This document shows, one piece after another, positions 51,366 to 59,756 of a stretch of 64,000 bases of DNA (position 1 is the first letter of the stretch; every line of letters starts with the position of its first letter). The notes below the pieces were generated by a model. That model saw only the letters and a program-made list of their open reading frames with translations, had not been told where the DNA came from and searched no databases. The stretch comes from an uncultured Sphingomonadaceae bacterium (GTDB lineage Bacteria; Pseudomonadota; Alphaproteobacteria; Sphingomonadales; Sphingomonadaceae). The translations under genes were made by a program, and so were the position numbers. The stretch covers positions 62,001-126,000 of the forward strand of contig CALKUK010000013.1 in assembly GCA_937996655.1 (NCBI GenBank), in the 5' to 3' direction.

Positions 51366-52148
51366 TCAGATGGCGCGCTCGGCCACCATCTTTTTGGTTT
51401 CGGCAATCGCCTTGGCAGGGTTCAGACCCTTGGGGCAGACATTGGCGCAGTTCATAATGGTGTGGCAGCGATAGAGACGGAACGGATCTTCCAACTCATC
51501 CAAGCGCTCACCCGTCAATTCATCGCGACTGTCGGCCAGCCAGCGATAGGCCTGCAGCAGGATGGCAGGGCCGAGAAACTTATCGGAATTCCACCAATAG
51601 CTGGGGCAGCTGGTGGAGCAGCACGCGCACAAGATGCATTCATAGAGGCCGTCGAGCTTTGCACGATCTTCTGGCGACTGAAGGCGCTCCTTGCCCGAAG
51701 GCGTGGTCGTCTTGGTCTTCAGCCAAGGCTCAATCGACGCATATTGCGCGTAGAAATGCTTAAAATCGGGCACGAGGTCTTTGATGACGTCCATGTGCGG
51801 CAGCGGCGTGATCTGCACATCGCCCTTACAGTCATCAATCGCCTTGGTGCAGGCCAGCGTGTTCGTGCCGTCGATGTTCATCGAGCAGGAGCCGCAAATG
51901 CCTTCACGGCAGGAGCGGCGGAAGGTCAGCGACGAATCCTGCTCCGACTTGATCTTGATCAGTGCATCAAGGACCATCGGCCCACAGGTGTCGAGATCAA
52001 CCTCGAACGTGTCGTAACGGGGGTTTTCTCCGCTATCGGGATCATAACGATAGATCTTGAACGATTTGGGACGCGCTGCGCCCTCGGCCTTATGGGCCTT
52101 ACCGTTCTTGTTGATCCTGCTGTTTGCCGGAAGGCGAAACTCAGCCAT
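51366..52148 (-). CDS. sdhB: Succinate dehydrogenase iron-sulfur subunit
   Basis: The electron-transfer subunit of complex II. The 260-residue protein has the [2Fe-2S] set Cys80, Cys85, Cys88, Cys100 and the [4Fe-4S]/[3Fe-4S] cysteines in CILCACCSTSC (171-181) and CHTIMNCANVC (228-238). I start at MAEFRL (52148), two codons inside the open frame. It is the first gene of its run: sdhC, sdhD and sdhA are not upstream, where a DUF418 gene diverges instead. Confidence 0.97.
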   Translation of the reverse strand: MAEFRLPANSRINKNGKAHKAEGAARPKSFKIYRYDPDSGENPRYDTFEVDLDTCGPMVLDALIKIKSEQDSSLTFRRSCREGICGSCSMNIDGTNTLACTKAIDDCKGDVQITPLPHMDVIKDLVPDFKHFYAQYASIEPWLKTKTTTPSGKERLQSPEDRAKLDGLYECILCACCSTSCPSYWWNSDKFLGPAILLQAYRWLADSRDELTGERLDELEDPFRLYRCHTIMNCANVCPKGLNPAKAIAETKKMVAERAI

Positions 52149-52278
52149 TACCAAAACCCCTGAATCAAGTTGTGATTGCGATTAGCGGGATGAACCCGTG
52201 CGTCAACCTCTAGTGTTTGATTTGTCTGTCCAAAGCACACTTGCGCGGCTCCGGGCCAGATGTCACTTGGGGAAGGAG

Positions 52279-53511
52279 ATGCCAACAGACCGCCACCAAT
52301 CGCTTGATGCGCTCCGCGGTTTTGCGGTGATGGGCATTCTGCTGATGAACATTATCGGCTTTTCCATGCCGATGGCAGCGTATGTCAATCCGGCGGCCTG
52401 GGGCAGCGCCAACAGCATGGATAACTGGGCCTGGGCCATCGCCTTCGTGCTGATCGATGGGAAGATGCGTGGCCTGTTTTCACTGCTGTTCGGCGCCTCC
52501 ATGTTGCTGGTCGTTGACCGTGCCGAAGCCAAGGGGGAAGACCCGACGCGCGTCCATCTGCGCCGCATGGTCTGGCTGCTTGTCTTTGGGTTGATCCACT
52601 ATTGTTTCATTTGGGCGGGAGACATTCTGGCGCTCTATGCGCTGTGTGGCGCCTTTGCGCTAAGCTTGCGTGCACTGCCTGCGCGCGGACTGGTTTGGAT
52701 GGGGGCAGCCTTCATGCTGCTCAACCTGCTCCTTTGGGGCATGACGCTGTTGACGGTCCACGATGCCCGGTTTGCCGCCCAAAGTATTGGCGCATCGGCG
52801 AAGGCACAAGCGGAGTTCACCGCCATCCTCGCCGATCTTGGCGCCTCAAGCGGCGCAGGCCCGCGCGCGGATGTTGCCCTACATCTAGGCAGTTATAGCG
52901 GTATCGTCAGCGCCCGACTGTCGGAGATGATGGGCGGGCTGATCGGGCAGATCTTTGCATATGGCCCGGAAACCGTTGGATTGATGGCGTGGGGCATGGC
53001 GCTCCTGAAATCCGGCGCTTTAACGGGAAACTGGACCCAAGCGCGCTATTTGAAGATGGCCGCCATCGCCTATGCCGTTGGGCTGCCACTCTCTTTGCTG
53101 CTGGTCTGGGCAGCCACGAGCAGCAACTTTGATCCCCTGATGATGGCGGACATCTTCTATGTCGGCAGCCTGCCCCCGCGCATGGCGATGATGATAGGAC
53201 ACACCATGCTGTTGCTGTGGCTAATCGGTCAGGCCAAAGGCGTTTGGCTGGTGCGGGTGGCGGCCGCCGGGCGGGCGGCCTTTTCCAACTACATCGCCAC
53301 CTCGCTTGTGATGACGACCCTCTTTTATGGCTATGGTCTCGGCCTCTATGGAAGCTTGCACCGCATGACCGTCTATTTCCTGGTGCCGCCGGTGTGGTTC
53401 CTGATGTTGCTTTGGTCGAAGCCATGGCTTGACCGTTATCATTACGGTCCGCTTGAATGGTTATGGCGGTCTTTGGCCCGCGGCAAACGTCAGCCGTTCA
53501 ACAAAGGCTGA
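52279..53511 (+). CDS. DUF418 family membrane protein
   Basis: A 410-residue protein with about ten transmembrane helices. RHQSLDALRGFAVMGILLMNII is the typical opening of DUF418/acyltransferase-3-like membrane proteins, and the C-terminal AFSNYIATSLVMTTLFYGYGLGLYG with FLVPPVWFLMLLWSKPWL is the DUF418 signature. Function unknown; some relatives are thought to move small molecules. The ATG at 52279 is directly preceded by GGGGAAGGAG. Its end overlaps dprA by 14 bases. Confidence 0.87.
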   Translation: MPTDRHQSLDALRGFAVMGILLMNIIGFSMPMAAYVNPAAWGSANSMDNWAWAIAFVLIDGKMRGLFSLLFGASMLLVVDRAEAKGEDPTRVHLRRMVWLLVFGLIHYCFIWAGDILALYALCGAFALSLRALPARGLVWMGAAFMLLNLLLWGMTLLTVHDARFAAQSIGASAKAQAEFTAILADLGASSGAGPRADVALHLGSYSGIVSARLSEMMGGLIGQIFAYGPETVGLMAWGMALLKSGALTGNWTQARYLKMAAIAYAVGLPLSLLLVWAATSSNFDPLMMADIFYVGSLPPRMAMMIGHTMLLLWLIGQAKGVWLVRVAAAGRAAFSNYIATSLVMTTLFYGYGLGLYGSLHRMTVYFLVPPVWFLMLLWSKPWLDRYHYGPLEWLWRSLARGKRQPFNKG

Positions 53512-54586
53512 CACGGCCACCCGCGTGGCGCTCCAGCCGCCCGGCAAGTTCGAGCTCCAGCAAGATCAATTGGACGAGCGCTGGCGGGCAAGCCGCTTGG
53601 CGGACAATTTCATCCACCGAGACAGGCGCCGGCGACAAAAGGCGCGTGATCTCGGCGCGTTCGGCATCAGAGGCATCCCCGCCAAAAGGTTCGGCATCAT
53701 AGGTGAAGCTTGGCTGGGCCAGCCGCCCTGCGATGGGGCGGATTGTATCGATCACGTCGGCTGCATTCTGGATGAGCGTCGCCCCATCCCGGATCAACTG
53801 GTTGCAACCCTGTGCCCTCGGATCAAGCGGAGATCCGGGCACCGCCATTACTTCCCTGCCCGCTTCATTGGCGAGCCGCGCCGTGATGAGGGAGCCGGAC
53901 TTTGGCGCGGCTTCAACCACCACAGTGCCGACTGACATGCCGGCAATAATACGGTTGCGGAACGGAAAGTGCCGTGCCAGCGGTTCGCGCCCCGGCGGTT
54001 GTTCCGCAATCAATAAGCCGCGCTGCGCCACATCTTCCTGAAGCACTGCATTCTCGGCGGGATAAGCAATGTCGATGCCGCTGGCGATCACACCAACCGT
54101 GCCGCCCTCCAGAGACCCGATATGGGCATTGGTATCAATGCCGCGTGCAAGTCCGGAGACGACAACCAACCCCTGTTGGGAAAGGCCTGTCGCTAATTCC
54201 CGCGCGAACCGACAGGCTGCCGCCGATGCATTGCGCGCGCCGACTATGGCCACGCAATCGCGACGTGCCAGCGCGACATCCCCCCGCACGGTTAGAACGG
54301 GCGGCGCCGTATCAATTTCCGACAGCAATCGCGGATAATCTGGCTCGCCCAAGAATAGATGGCGAGCACCGGCACGGGCGACGGCGTCAATCTCCCGCTG
54401 CACATCTTCCACGAGCGCCAGGCGTGGCGCTCTACCGCCTGCGCGGGCAGCCAGATGGGGAATCGCTTCGAGCGCGGCGGCCTCACTGCCAAAGCGGCGC
54501 ATCAGCTGGACATAGGTGACCGGCCCGATATTGGCCGAGCGGATCAGGCGAAGCCGCTCGACATTGTCGGCGGGCGACGTGCTCAC
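53498..54586 (-). CDS. dprA: DNA-processing protein DprA
   Basis: Loads RecA on incoming single-stranded DNA during transformation. At 362 residues it has an N-terminal helical/SAM-like domain (LRLIRSANIGPVTYVQLMRRFG), the Rossmann fold (VAIVGARNASAAACRFAREL, VVSGLARGIDTNAHIG, GVIASGIDIAYPAEN, RNRIIAGMSVGTVVVEA) and a C-terminal winged helix ending LELAGRLERHAGGRVSL. The only competence gene in the window. Coupled to plsY by a 4-base overlap. Confidence 0.95.
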   Translation of the reverse strand: MSTSPADNVERLRLIRSANIGPVTYVQLMRRFGSEAAALEAIPHLAARAGGRAPRLALVEDVQREIDAVARAGARHLFLGEPDYPRLLSEIDTAPPVLTVRGDVALARRDCVAIVGARNASAAACRFARELATGLSQQGLVVVSGLARGIDTNAHIGSLEGGTVGVIASGIDIAYPAENAVLQEDVAQRGLLIAEQPPGREPLARHFPFRNRIIAGMSVGTVVVEAAPKSGSLITARLANEAGREVMAVPGSPLDPRAQGCNQLIRDGATLIQNAADVIDTIRPIAGRLAQPSFTYDAEPFGGDASDAERAEITRLLSPAPVSVDEIVRQAACPPALVQLILLELELAGRLERHAGGRVSLC

Positions 54587-55197
54587 CTGCTCTTCTGGCC
54601 GATGCGCGGTTCGGTGCCCGCAACCAAGCGACTGATATTGTCCGAATGTTTCCAGAGAACCGAGATAGACAGTGCCGTCAGCATGACGGCCATCGCGACC
54701 TTATCAAAGATAACGGCAGCGATCGGCGCGGACACGGCGGCCGCCAACCCGCCGACTGAAGAAATGCGCGTCAACGCCATCCCGCCCAGCCAGAAAACAG
54801 CATAAACCAAGCCAACCCGCCAATCGAGCGCAAAGCAGATGCCGAGCAAGGTTGCGACACCCTTCCCGCCCCTAAAACGAAGCCACACCGGATAAAGGTG
54901 CCCGTAAAAAGCACCGACAGCGCCGAGCAATTCTCCACCCGGCACCAGCTCTCCACCCGGCACCAGCGCCCCGCCGATCACTACGGCGGCAACGCCCTTC
55001 AAGGCATCGAGCATGAGCGTGCCGGCAGCGAGCCCTTTCCGGCCCGTTCGCAACACATTGGTTGCGCCGATATTGCCGGAGCCGATCTGGCGAAGGTCCC
55101 CCGCGCCGAACATCCGCGTTAGCAATACGCCAAACGGAATGGACCCGAGAAGATAGCCGATCAACAGCGAGAGCGCAGGCGCGATCCACATTGGCAT
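54583..55197 (-). CDS. plsY: Glycerol-3-phosphate acyltransferase PlsY
   Basis: Makes lysophosphatidate from acyl-phosphate and glycerol 3-phosphate at the inner membrane. The 204-residue polytopic protein has the three PlsY motifs: GSIPFGVLL with the nearby GSGNIGATNVLR, RFRGGKGVAT, and the C-terminal LWKHSDNISRLVAGTEPRI. Between the first two motifs there is an exact 18-base duplication giving the repeat VPGGEL-VPGGEL, absent from typical members. Confidence 0.95.
   Translation of the reverse strand: MPMWIAPALSLLIGYLLGSIPFGVLLTRMFGAGDLRQIGSGNIGATNVLRTGRKGLAAGTLMLDALKGVAAVVIGGALVPGGELVPGGELLGAVGAFYGHLYPVWLRFRGGKGVATLLGICFALDWRVGLVYAVFWLGGMALTRISSVGGLAAAVSAPIAAVIFDKVAMAVMLTALSISVLWKHSDNISRLVAGTEPRIGQKSR
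54932..54967. repeat. Perfect tandem 18-bp repeat within plsY
   Basis: Two identical 18-base copies of TCTCCACCCGGCACCAGC, in frame, at 54932-54949 and 54950-54967. They duplicate the hexapeptide VPGGEL in a loop of PlsY. Confidence 0.95.
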
Positions 55198-55268
55198 TGG
55201 CTTAGTCTCCCGTTCGCACCGACTTTTCCAGTTTGATAGAGGCTCCGATTGTGCAAGGGCAAGTCCCG

Positions 55269-56063
55269 ATGTCCGATGAACGTCCCATTCTCGTTTTCGA
55301 TTCCGGCGTCGGGGGGCTTTCCGTCCTCCAGCACATCCGGCGCGCCTTGCCCAAAGCCTCCATTGTCTATGCTGCAGACAATGCAGGCTATCCCTATGGC
55401 ACCAAAAGCGAAGCAGAGATTGCTGCCCGCGTGCCCGCCCTTTTGGGCCGATTGGTCGAGCGCTATCACCCGCGCGTCATCGTTATCGCCTGCAACACTG
55501 CTTCCACCATCGCGCTGGCGCACGTCCGGTCAGCGCTGGACCTGCCGGTGGTCGGCACGGTGCCCGCCGTCAAACCGGCGGCACTCCTCTCCAAAAGCCG
55601 CGTCATCGGCGTCCTCGGGACCGAAGCGACCGTCCGCCAGCCCTATGTCGACAATTTAGTTGCGGAATTTGCCAGCGATTGCCTTGTGTTGCGTCATGGC
55701 TCAGCTGATCTGGTCGACATGGCCGAAGCTAAGTTGCGTGGCGAGCCACCGACGGCAGAGGCAATGCGCAAGGTGCTCGACGGACTATACGGACAACCCG
55801 GCGGTGACCGGATTGATGCAGTTGTTCTTGCCTGCACACATTTTCCGCTGCTCGCGCGTGAGATCAAATCAGCCAGCCCTTCGCACGTCACCCTCGTCGA
55901 CTCAGGAGAGGGCATCGCACGGCGCACCGCGCATCTGACCAAGGGGCAGGATTGGCCCACGCTGCCCAATGGCCGTGCCGTCTTTACGAAACAGGATGAC
56001 CGAGCAAAGGCGTTGCAGGACGCACTCGACGTCTATGGTCTTACAAAAACGGACTATCTTTAG
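55269..56063 (+). CDS. murI: Glutamate racemase
   Basis: Supplies D-glutamate for peptidoglycan. The 264-residue cofactor-independent racemase has Asp11 in VFDSGVGGLSVL and the catalytic cysteine pair Cys75 (ACNTAST) and Cys189 (ACTHFPLL). The ATG at 55269 follows AAGGGCAAG; the 12-codon upstream extension of the frame is not conserved in style. It is divergent from plsY and precedes a thioesterase by 9 bases. Confidence 0.95.
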   Translation: MSDERPILVFDSGVGGLSVLQHIRRALPKASIVYAADNAGYPYGTKSEAEIAARVPALLGRLVERYHPRVIVIACNTASTIALAHVRSALDLPVVGTVPAVKPAALLSKSRVIGVLGTEATVRQPYVDNLVAEFASDCLVLRHGSADLVDMAEAKLRGEPPTAEAMRKVLDGLYGQPGGDRIDAVVLACTHFPLLAREIKSASPSHVTLVDSGEGIARRTAHLTKGQDWPTLPNGRAVFTKQDDRAKALQDALDVYGLTKTDYL

Positions 56064-56072
56064 GGGGATGCC

Positions 56073-56525
56073 ATGCCGCTAACCGAGGCACAGTTGATCG
56101 AACGATTCAATGCAAAACAGCCACCCACCGGCCCGCTGTTCGGCATGAAGGTGCTGGGCGTTGATCAGGACAAGGCGATCGTCCGCATGTCGTTCGAGCC
56201 CGATGAGCGGCTCACCAATCCACGCGGCACCATTCAGGGTGGGATCGTGTCGGCCATGCTTGATGATTGTGCGGCCTATGCGGGGATCGTCGCCCTGGGA
56301 GAGCCCGGCTTCATCGCCAGCCTGGAACTCAAAACCAGCTTCTTTGCGCCTGCGTATCCCGGGCTCCTCCACGCCGAGGGCCGCTGTCTCAAAATGGGGC
56401 GCTCCTCCTGCTTTTTGGAGGCCGATCTGAGAGATGCTGATGGCAACCTCCTTGCCCGCCTGACGAGTGCGGCCATTCCGCTGCGGACCACCACAGTCCC
56501 AAAGCTTGTCCCCGCCAAGGATTGA
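56073..56525 (+). CDS. PaaI-type hotdog thioesterase
   Basis: A 150-residue hotdog protein. NPRGTIQGGIVSAMLDDCAAYAG is the central-helix motif with the conserved G-G and Asp, and ASLELKTSFFAPAYPGLLHAEGR the following strands, as in PaaI/YbgC-type acyl-CoA thioesterases. It sits between murI and hemA. Substrate unknown. Confidence 0.85.
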   Translation: MPLTEAQLIERFNAKQPPTGPLFGMKVLGVDQDKAIVRMSFEPDERLTNPRGTIQGGIVSAMLDDCAAYAGIVALGEPGFIASLELKTSFFAPAYPGLLHAEGRCLKMGRSSCFLEADLRDADGNLLARLTSAAIPLRTTTVPKLVPAKD

Positions 56526-56555
56526 ATGAATATCCACGCAAATTTACGGTTTTAA

Positions 56556-56570
56556 TGAGAATCGTTCGCA
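56556..56570. promoter_or_regulatory. Fur-like box upstream of hemA
   Basis: TGAGAATCGTTCGCA, a 7-1-7 palindrome with five of seven pairs intact, close to classical TGAGAAT-N-ATTCTCA and to alphaproteobacterial TGCGAAT-N-ATTCGCA. It ends 59 bases before the hemA GTG start. It lies in the frame of a longer possible hemA ORF, arguing that this frame is not translated from 56522. Confidence 0.5.
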
Positions 56571-56629
56571 CTGGTATTGAGCCCGCCAAAGCGATATTGG
56601 CGCAAAAAACTGGCTTTCAGGAACAATCC

Positions 56630-57844
56630 GTGGATTACAGCAAGGTCTTTAACGCCGCAATCGACCGTCTCCACGAAGAAGGCCGCTATCGCGTATTCAT
56701 TGATATCCTGCGCAACAAAGGCGCCTTCCCCAACGCCCGCTGCTTTGCGGGGCATAACGGACCAAAGCCGATCACGGTCTGGTGCTCGAACGACTATCTC
56801 GGCATGGGCCAGCATCCCAAGGTCATCTCAGCCATGGAAGAGGCGCTCCATGATGTGGGTGCCGGCTCCGGCGGGACCCGCAACATCGGCGGCAACACGC
56901 ATTATCATGTCGATCTCGAAGGTGAACTGGCCGATCTGCACGGCAAGGAATCCGCATTGCTCTTCACATCGGGCTATGTGTCGAACGAAGCGACGCTAGC
57001 GACGCTCGCCAAGATCCTGCCCGGCTGCATCATCTATTCAGATGAACTCAACCATGCCTCCATGATTGCCGGCATCCGCAATTCGGGCTGCGAAAAGCAG
57101 GTGTGGCGACATAATGACCTTGCCCATCTGGAAGAGCTGCTGGCCGCATCTGACCCGGACGCGCCCAAGCTGATCGCGTTTGAAAGCGTCTATTCGATGG
57201 ATGCCGACATCGCGCCGATCGCCGAAATCTGCGACCTGGCCGACAAGTATAACGCCATCACCTATTGCGATGAAGTTCATGCGGTCGGCATGTACGGCGC
57301 ACGTGGCGGCGGCATCTCGGAACGTGATGAGGTCGCTGACCGCATCACCATCATCGAAGGCACACTTGGCAAGGCCTTTGGCGTGATGGGCGGCTACATT
57401 GCCGCTGACACAGTGATCGTCGACGTCATCCGCTCTTATGCACCGGGGTTCATCTTCACGACCTCGCTTTCCCCGGTTCTCGTTGCCGGTGTGCTGGCCA
57501 GCGTCCGCCACCTCAAGTCCTCCTCGGTCGAGCGTGAGGCGCAGCAGGCCTCCGCCGCCTTCCTGAAAAAGAGCTTTGCAGACGCGGGCTTGCCTGTGAT
57601 GGACAGCGTCACGCACATTGTGCCGCTTATGATCGGTGACCCCGTGAAGGCCAAGCGCATCAGCGACATCCTGCTCGCGGAATATGGCGTCTATGTGCAG
57701 CCAATCAACTTCCCGACCGTGCCGCGTGGCACAGAGCGCCTGCGCTTCACGCCCGGCCCGACACACACCGAAGCAATGATGACGGAACTGACGTCCGCTT
57801 TGTGCGAAATTTGGGAACGCATGGAACTGCGCAAGGCGGCCTAA
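56630..57844 (+). CDS. hemA: 5-aminolevulinate synthase
   Basis: Condenses glycine with succinyl-CoA, the first step of heme synthesis by the C4 (Shemin) route. I choose the GTG at 56630 with CAGGAA 7 bases upstream, giving 404 residues. With this start the PLP lysine in EGTLGKAFG is Lys248, the same number as in Rhodobacter capsulatus ALAS. Other motifs are CSNDYLGMG, the GAGSGGTRNIGGNTHYH substrate loop and TYCDEVHAVGMYG. The frame is open 36 codons further upstream but that segment holds the Fur-like box. Its stop interlocks with mutL. Confidence 0.95.
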   Translation: MDYSKVFNAAIDRLHEEGRYRVFIDILRNKGAFPNARCFAGHNGPKPITVWCSNDYLGMGQHPKVISAMEEALHDVGAGSGGTRNIGGNTHYHVDLEGELADLHGKESALLFTSGYVSNEATLATLAKILPGCIIYSDELNHASMIAGIRNSGCEKQVWRHNDLAHLEELLAASDPDAPKLIAFESVYSMDADIAPIAEICDLADKYNAITYCDEVHAVGMYGARGGGISERDEVADRITIIEGTLGKAFGVMGGYIAADTVIVDVIRSYAPGFIFTTSLSPVLVAGVLASVRHLKSSSVEREAQQASAAFLKKSFADAGLPVMDSVTHIVPLMIGDPVKAKRISDILLAEYGVYVQPINFPTVPRGTERLRFTPGPTHTEAMMTELTSALCEIWERMELRKAA

Positions 57845-59619
57845 CGCCGTCCGAACAGCTTTTCGATGTCGCCGTGTGCCAGCTTGATCCAGGTCGGGCG
57901 GCCGTGGTTGCATTGGCCGGAATGCGGCGTCACTTCCATTTCCCGCAGCAGGGCGTTCATTTCTGCGACGGACAACACGCGGCCTGCTCGGACCGATCCA
58001 TGGCAGGCCATGGTTGCGGCCACGGCCTCCAGCTTTTCCTTTAGAGACAAAGCCTGATCAAAGGCCGCGAGCTCATCTGCCAAATCGGTAACGAGCGATC
58101 TCACGTCACCATTCCCCAATAGCGCGGGCGTTGCACGCACGAGCACGGCATTGGGGCCGAAGCGTTCGAGATCAAGGCCAAACTCGGCCAGTTCCGACAA
58201 CCGCTCTTCCAGCCTGTCACAAGCGGGCTCATCAAGTTCGACCACTTCGGGAAGCAGCAGCGCTTGGGAGGCAATGGTGCCGCCATCGAGCGCGCGGCGC
58301 ATTCTCTCCAACACCAGCCGTTCATGCGCTGCATGTTGGTCGACAATAACAAGGCCGTCCTCCGCTTCAGCAACGATATAGGTCTTGTTAACCTGACCAC
58401 GCGCAACGCCGAGCGGGTGGCTCGTGCTTTCAGGGAGCGGCGCATAGGCGGGTTCTGCCCGCGCCATCGGAGGGGGCGAAAAGGACGGACGACGGTCGTT
58501 GAACTGGACAAAACCATGGTCTCGAGGTCCAGACTCGTGCGACCAAAGGGGCATTTCTGTTCCCGAAACGGGCGGGCTGGCTGGCTCCATCTGCCAAAGC
58601 CCGAGCGCATCGGTCGCCACCGGTTGTGCGCTACGATGGCCCGCCTCGTCTAAGGCGCGCCTCAATCCAGAAACGATCATGCCACGCACGAGAGCCGGAT
58701 CACGGAAGCGGACCTCAGTCTTTGCCGGATGGACGTTCACGTCCACCTCGGTCGGCGGCAGATCAATAAAAAGGGCGACAACCGGATGCCTGTCCCGCGC
58801 GAGGAAATCCGCATAGGCACCACGGACAGCACCTATCAGCAGCCGGTCCTTCACCGGACGACCGTTGACGAAGAGATATTGATGGTCCGCCGCGCCGCGA
58901 TTGAACGTCGGGATGCCCGCAACACCGCCCAGAACATAATCGCCCCGCGCCAGATCGACCCCGATACTGTTATCTGCGAGGTCACGGTCGGTGAGCGCGG
59001 CGACACGTTCCGGACGAGATTGGCCCGGCGGCACCGAGACCGTACGTCGCCCATCATGTTCCAGTGAAAACCCTATATCGGGCCGTGCCATGGCCAGCCG
59101 CTTCACAACATCAAGAGAGGCGGCATATTCCGAACGCGGGGTGCGCAGAAACTTGCGACGCGCCGGCACTCTTTCGAAAAGAGCCTCCACCCGCAGCCGC
59201 GTCCCAGGCGGAAGGGCGGCCGGCCCCTCTTCCACCAACTGGCCATTATCAACCACGCGTCGCCACCCATCGACCCCGCGCACGCGACTCTCGAGCGACA
59301 ACCGGGCCACGCTCGCGATGCTCGGCAGCGCTTCACCCCGAAAACCCATCGTCGCGACGTGTTCGATATCATCCCCGGGCAGCTTGGAAGTGGCATGCCG
59401 CTCCAGCGCGAGCGACATTTCGGCAGGCGCCATCCCACAACCGTCATCACTCACGTCAATCAGGTCAATCCCGCCGCCGGACAGGCGAATATCGATTCGA
59501 CTCGAGCCGGCATCAATCGCATTTTCGACAAGTTCCTTCAGGGCACTTGCTGGTCTTTCAACGACTTCGCCCGCAGCAATGCGATTGACGAGATGCTCTG
59601 GCAGGCGGCGTATTGACAT
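57841..59619 (-). CDS. mutL: DNA mismatch repair protein MutL
   Basis: Couples MutS mismatch recognition to downstream repair. The 592-residue protein has the GHKL ATPase motifs LVENAIDAGSSRIDI, DDGCGM and GFRGEALPSIASV in the N-terminal domain, a Pro-rich linker (about 345-410) and the C-terminal dimerisation domain with QHAAHERLVLERMR. The C-terminal GQCNHGRPTW resembles the metal-site segment of MutL endonucleases; whether the full nuclease site is present I cannot confirm. Confidence 0.97.
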   Translation of the reverse strand: MSIRRLPEHLVNRIAAGEVVERPASALKELVENAIDAGSSRIDIRLSGGGIDLIDVSDDGCGMAPAEMSLALERHATSKLPGDDIEHVATMGFRGEALPSIASVARLSLESRVRGVDGWRRVVDNGQLVEEGPAALPPGTRLRVEALFERVPARRKFLRTPRSEYAASLDVVKRLAMARPDIGFSLEHDGRRTVSVPPGQSRPERVAALTDRDLADNSIGVDLARGDYVLGGVAGIPTFNRGAADHQYLFVNGRPVKDRLLIGAVRGAYADFLARDRHPVVALFIDLPPTEVDVNVHPAKTEVRFRDPALVRGMIVSGLRRALDEAGHRSAQPVATDALGLWQMEPASPPVSGTEMPLWSHESGPRDHGFVQFNDRRPSFSPPPMARAEPAYAPLPESTSHPLGVARGQVNKTYIVAEAEDGLVIVDQHAAHERLVLERMRRALDGGTIASQALLLPEVVELDEPACDRLEERLSELAEFGLDLERFGPNAVLVRATPALLGNGDVRSLVTDLADELAAFDQALSLKEKLEAVAATMACHGSVRAGRVLSVAEMNALLREMEVTPHSGQCNHGRPTWIKLAHGDIEKLFGRR

Positions 59620-59756
59620 GAACAGCGCACTACCCCATCGGGCGCTATTCCGCGACCCGTCGGGTGGAGGATCATCGACATTTGTTGTGGGTTGTCGGAA
59701 ACGCCCCCAAAAGTTGGTCAGTCACCCGCCGCACAGCAATCAGGATCAAACCACCC

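Noticed and set aside
50868..56525. The two hotdog thioesterases as a recent duplication
   Set aside because: They differ in length and motif detail (HGATTLALMD versus QGGIVSAMLDD) and sit in unrelated runs, so they are separate family members.
56522..56629. A longer hemA start
   Set aside because: It contains the Fur-like box, lacks similarity to ALAS N-termini, and moves the PLP lysine away from position 248.
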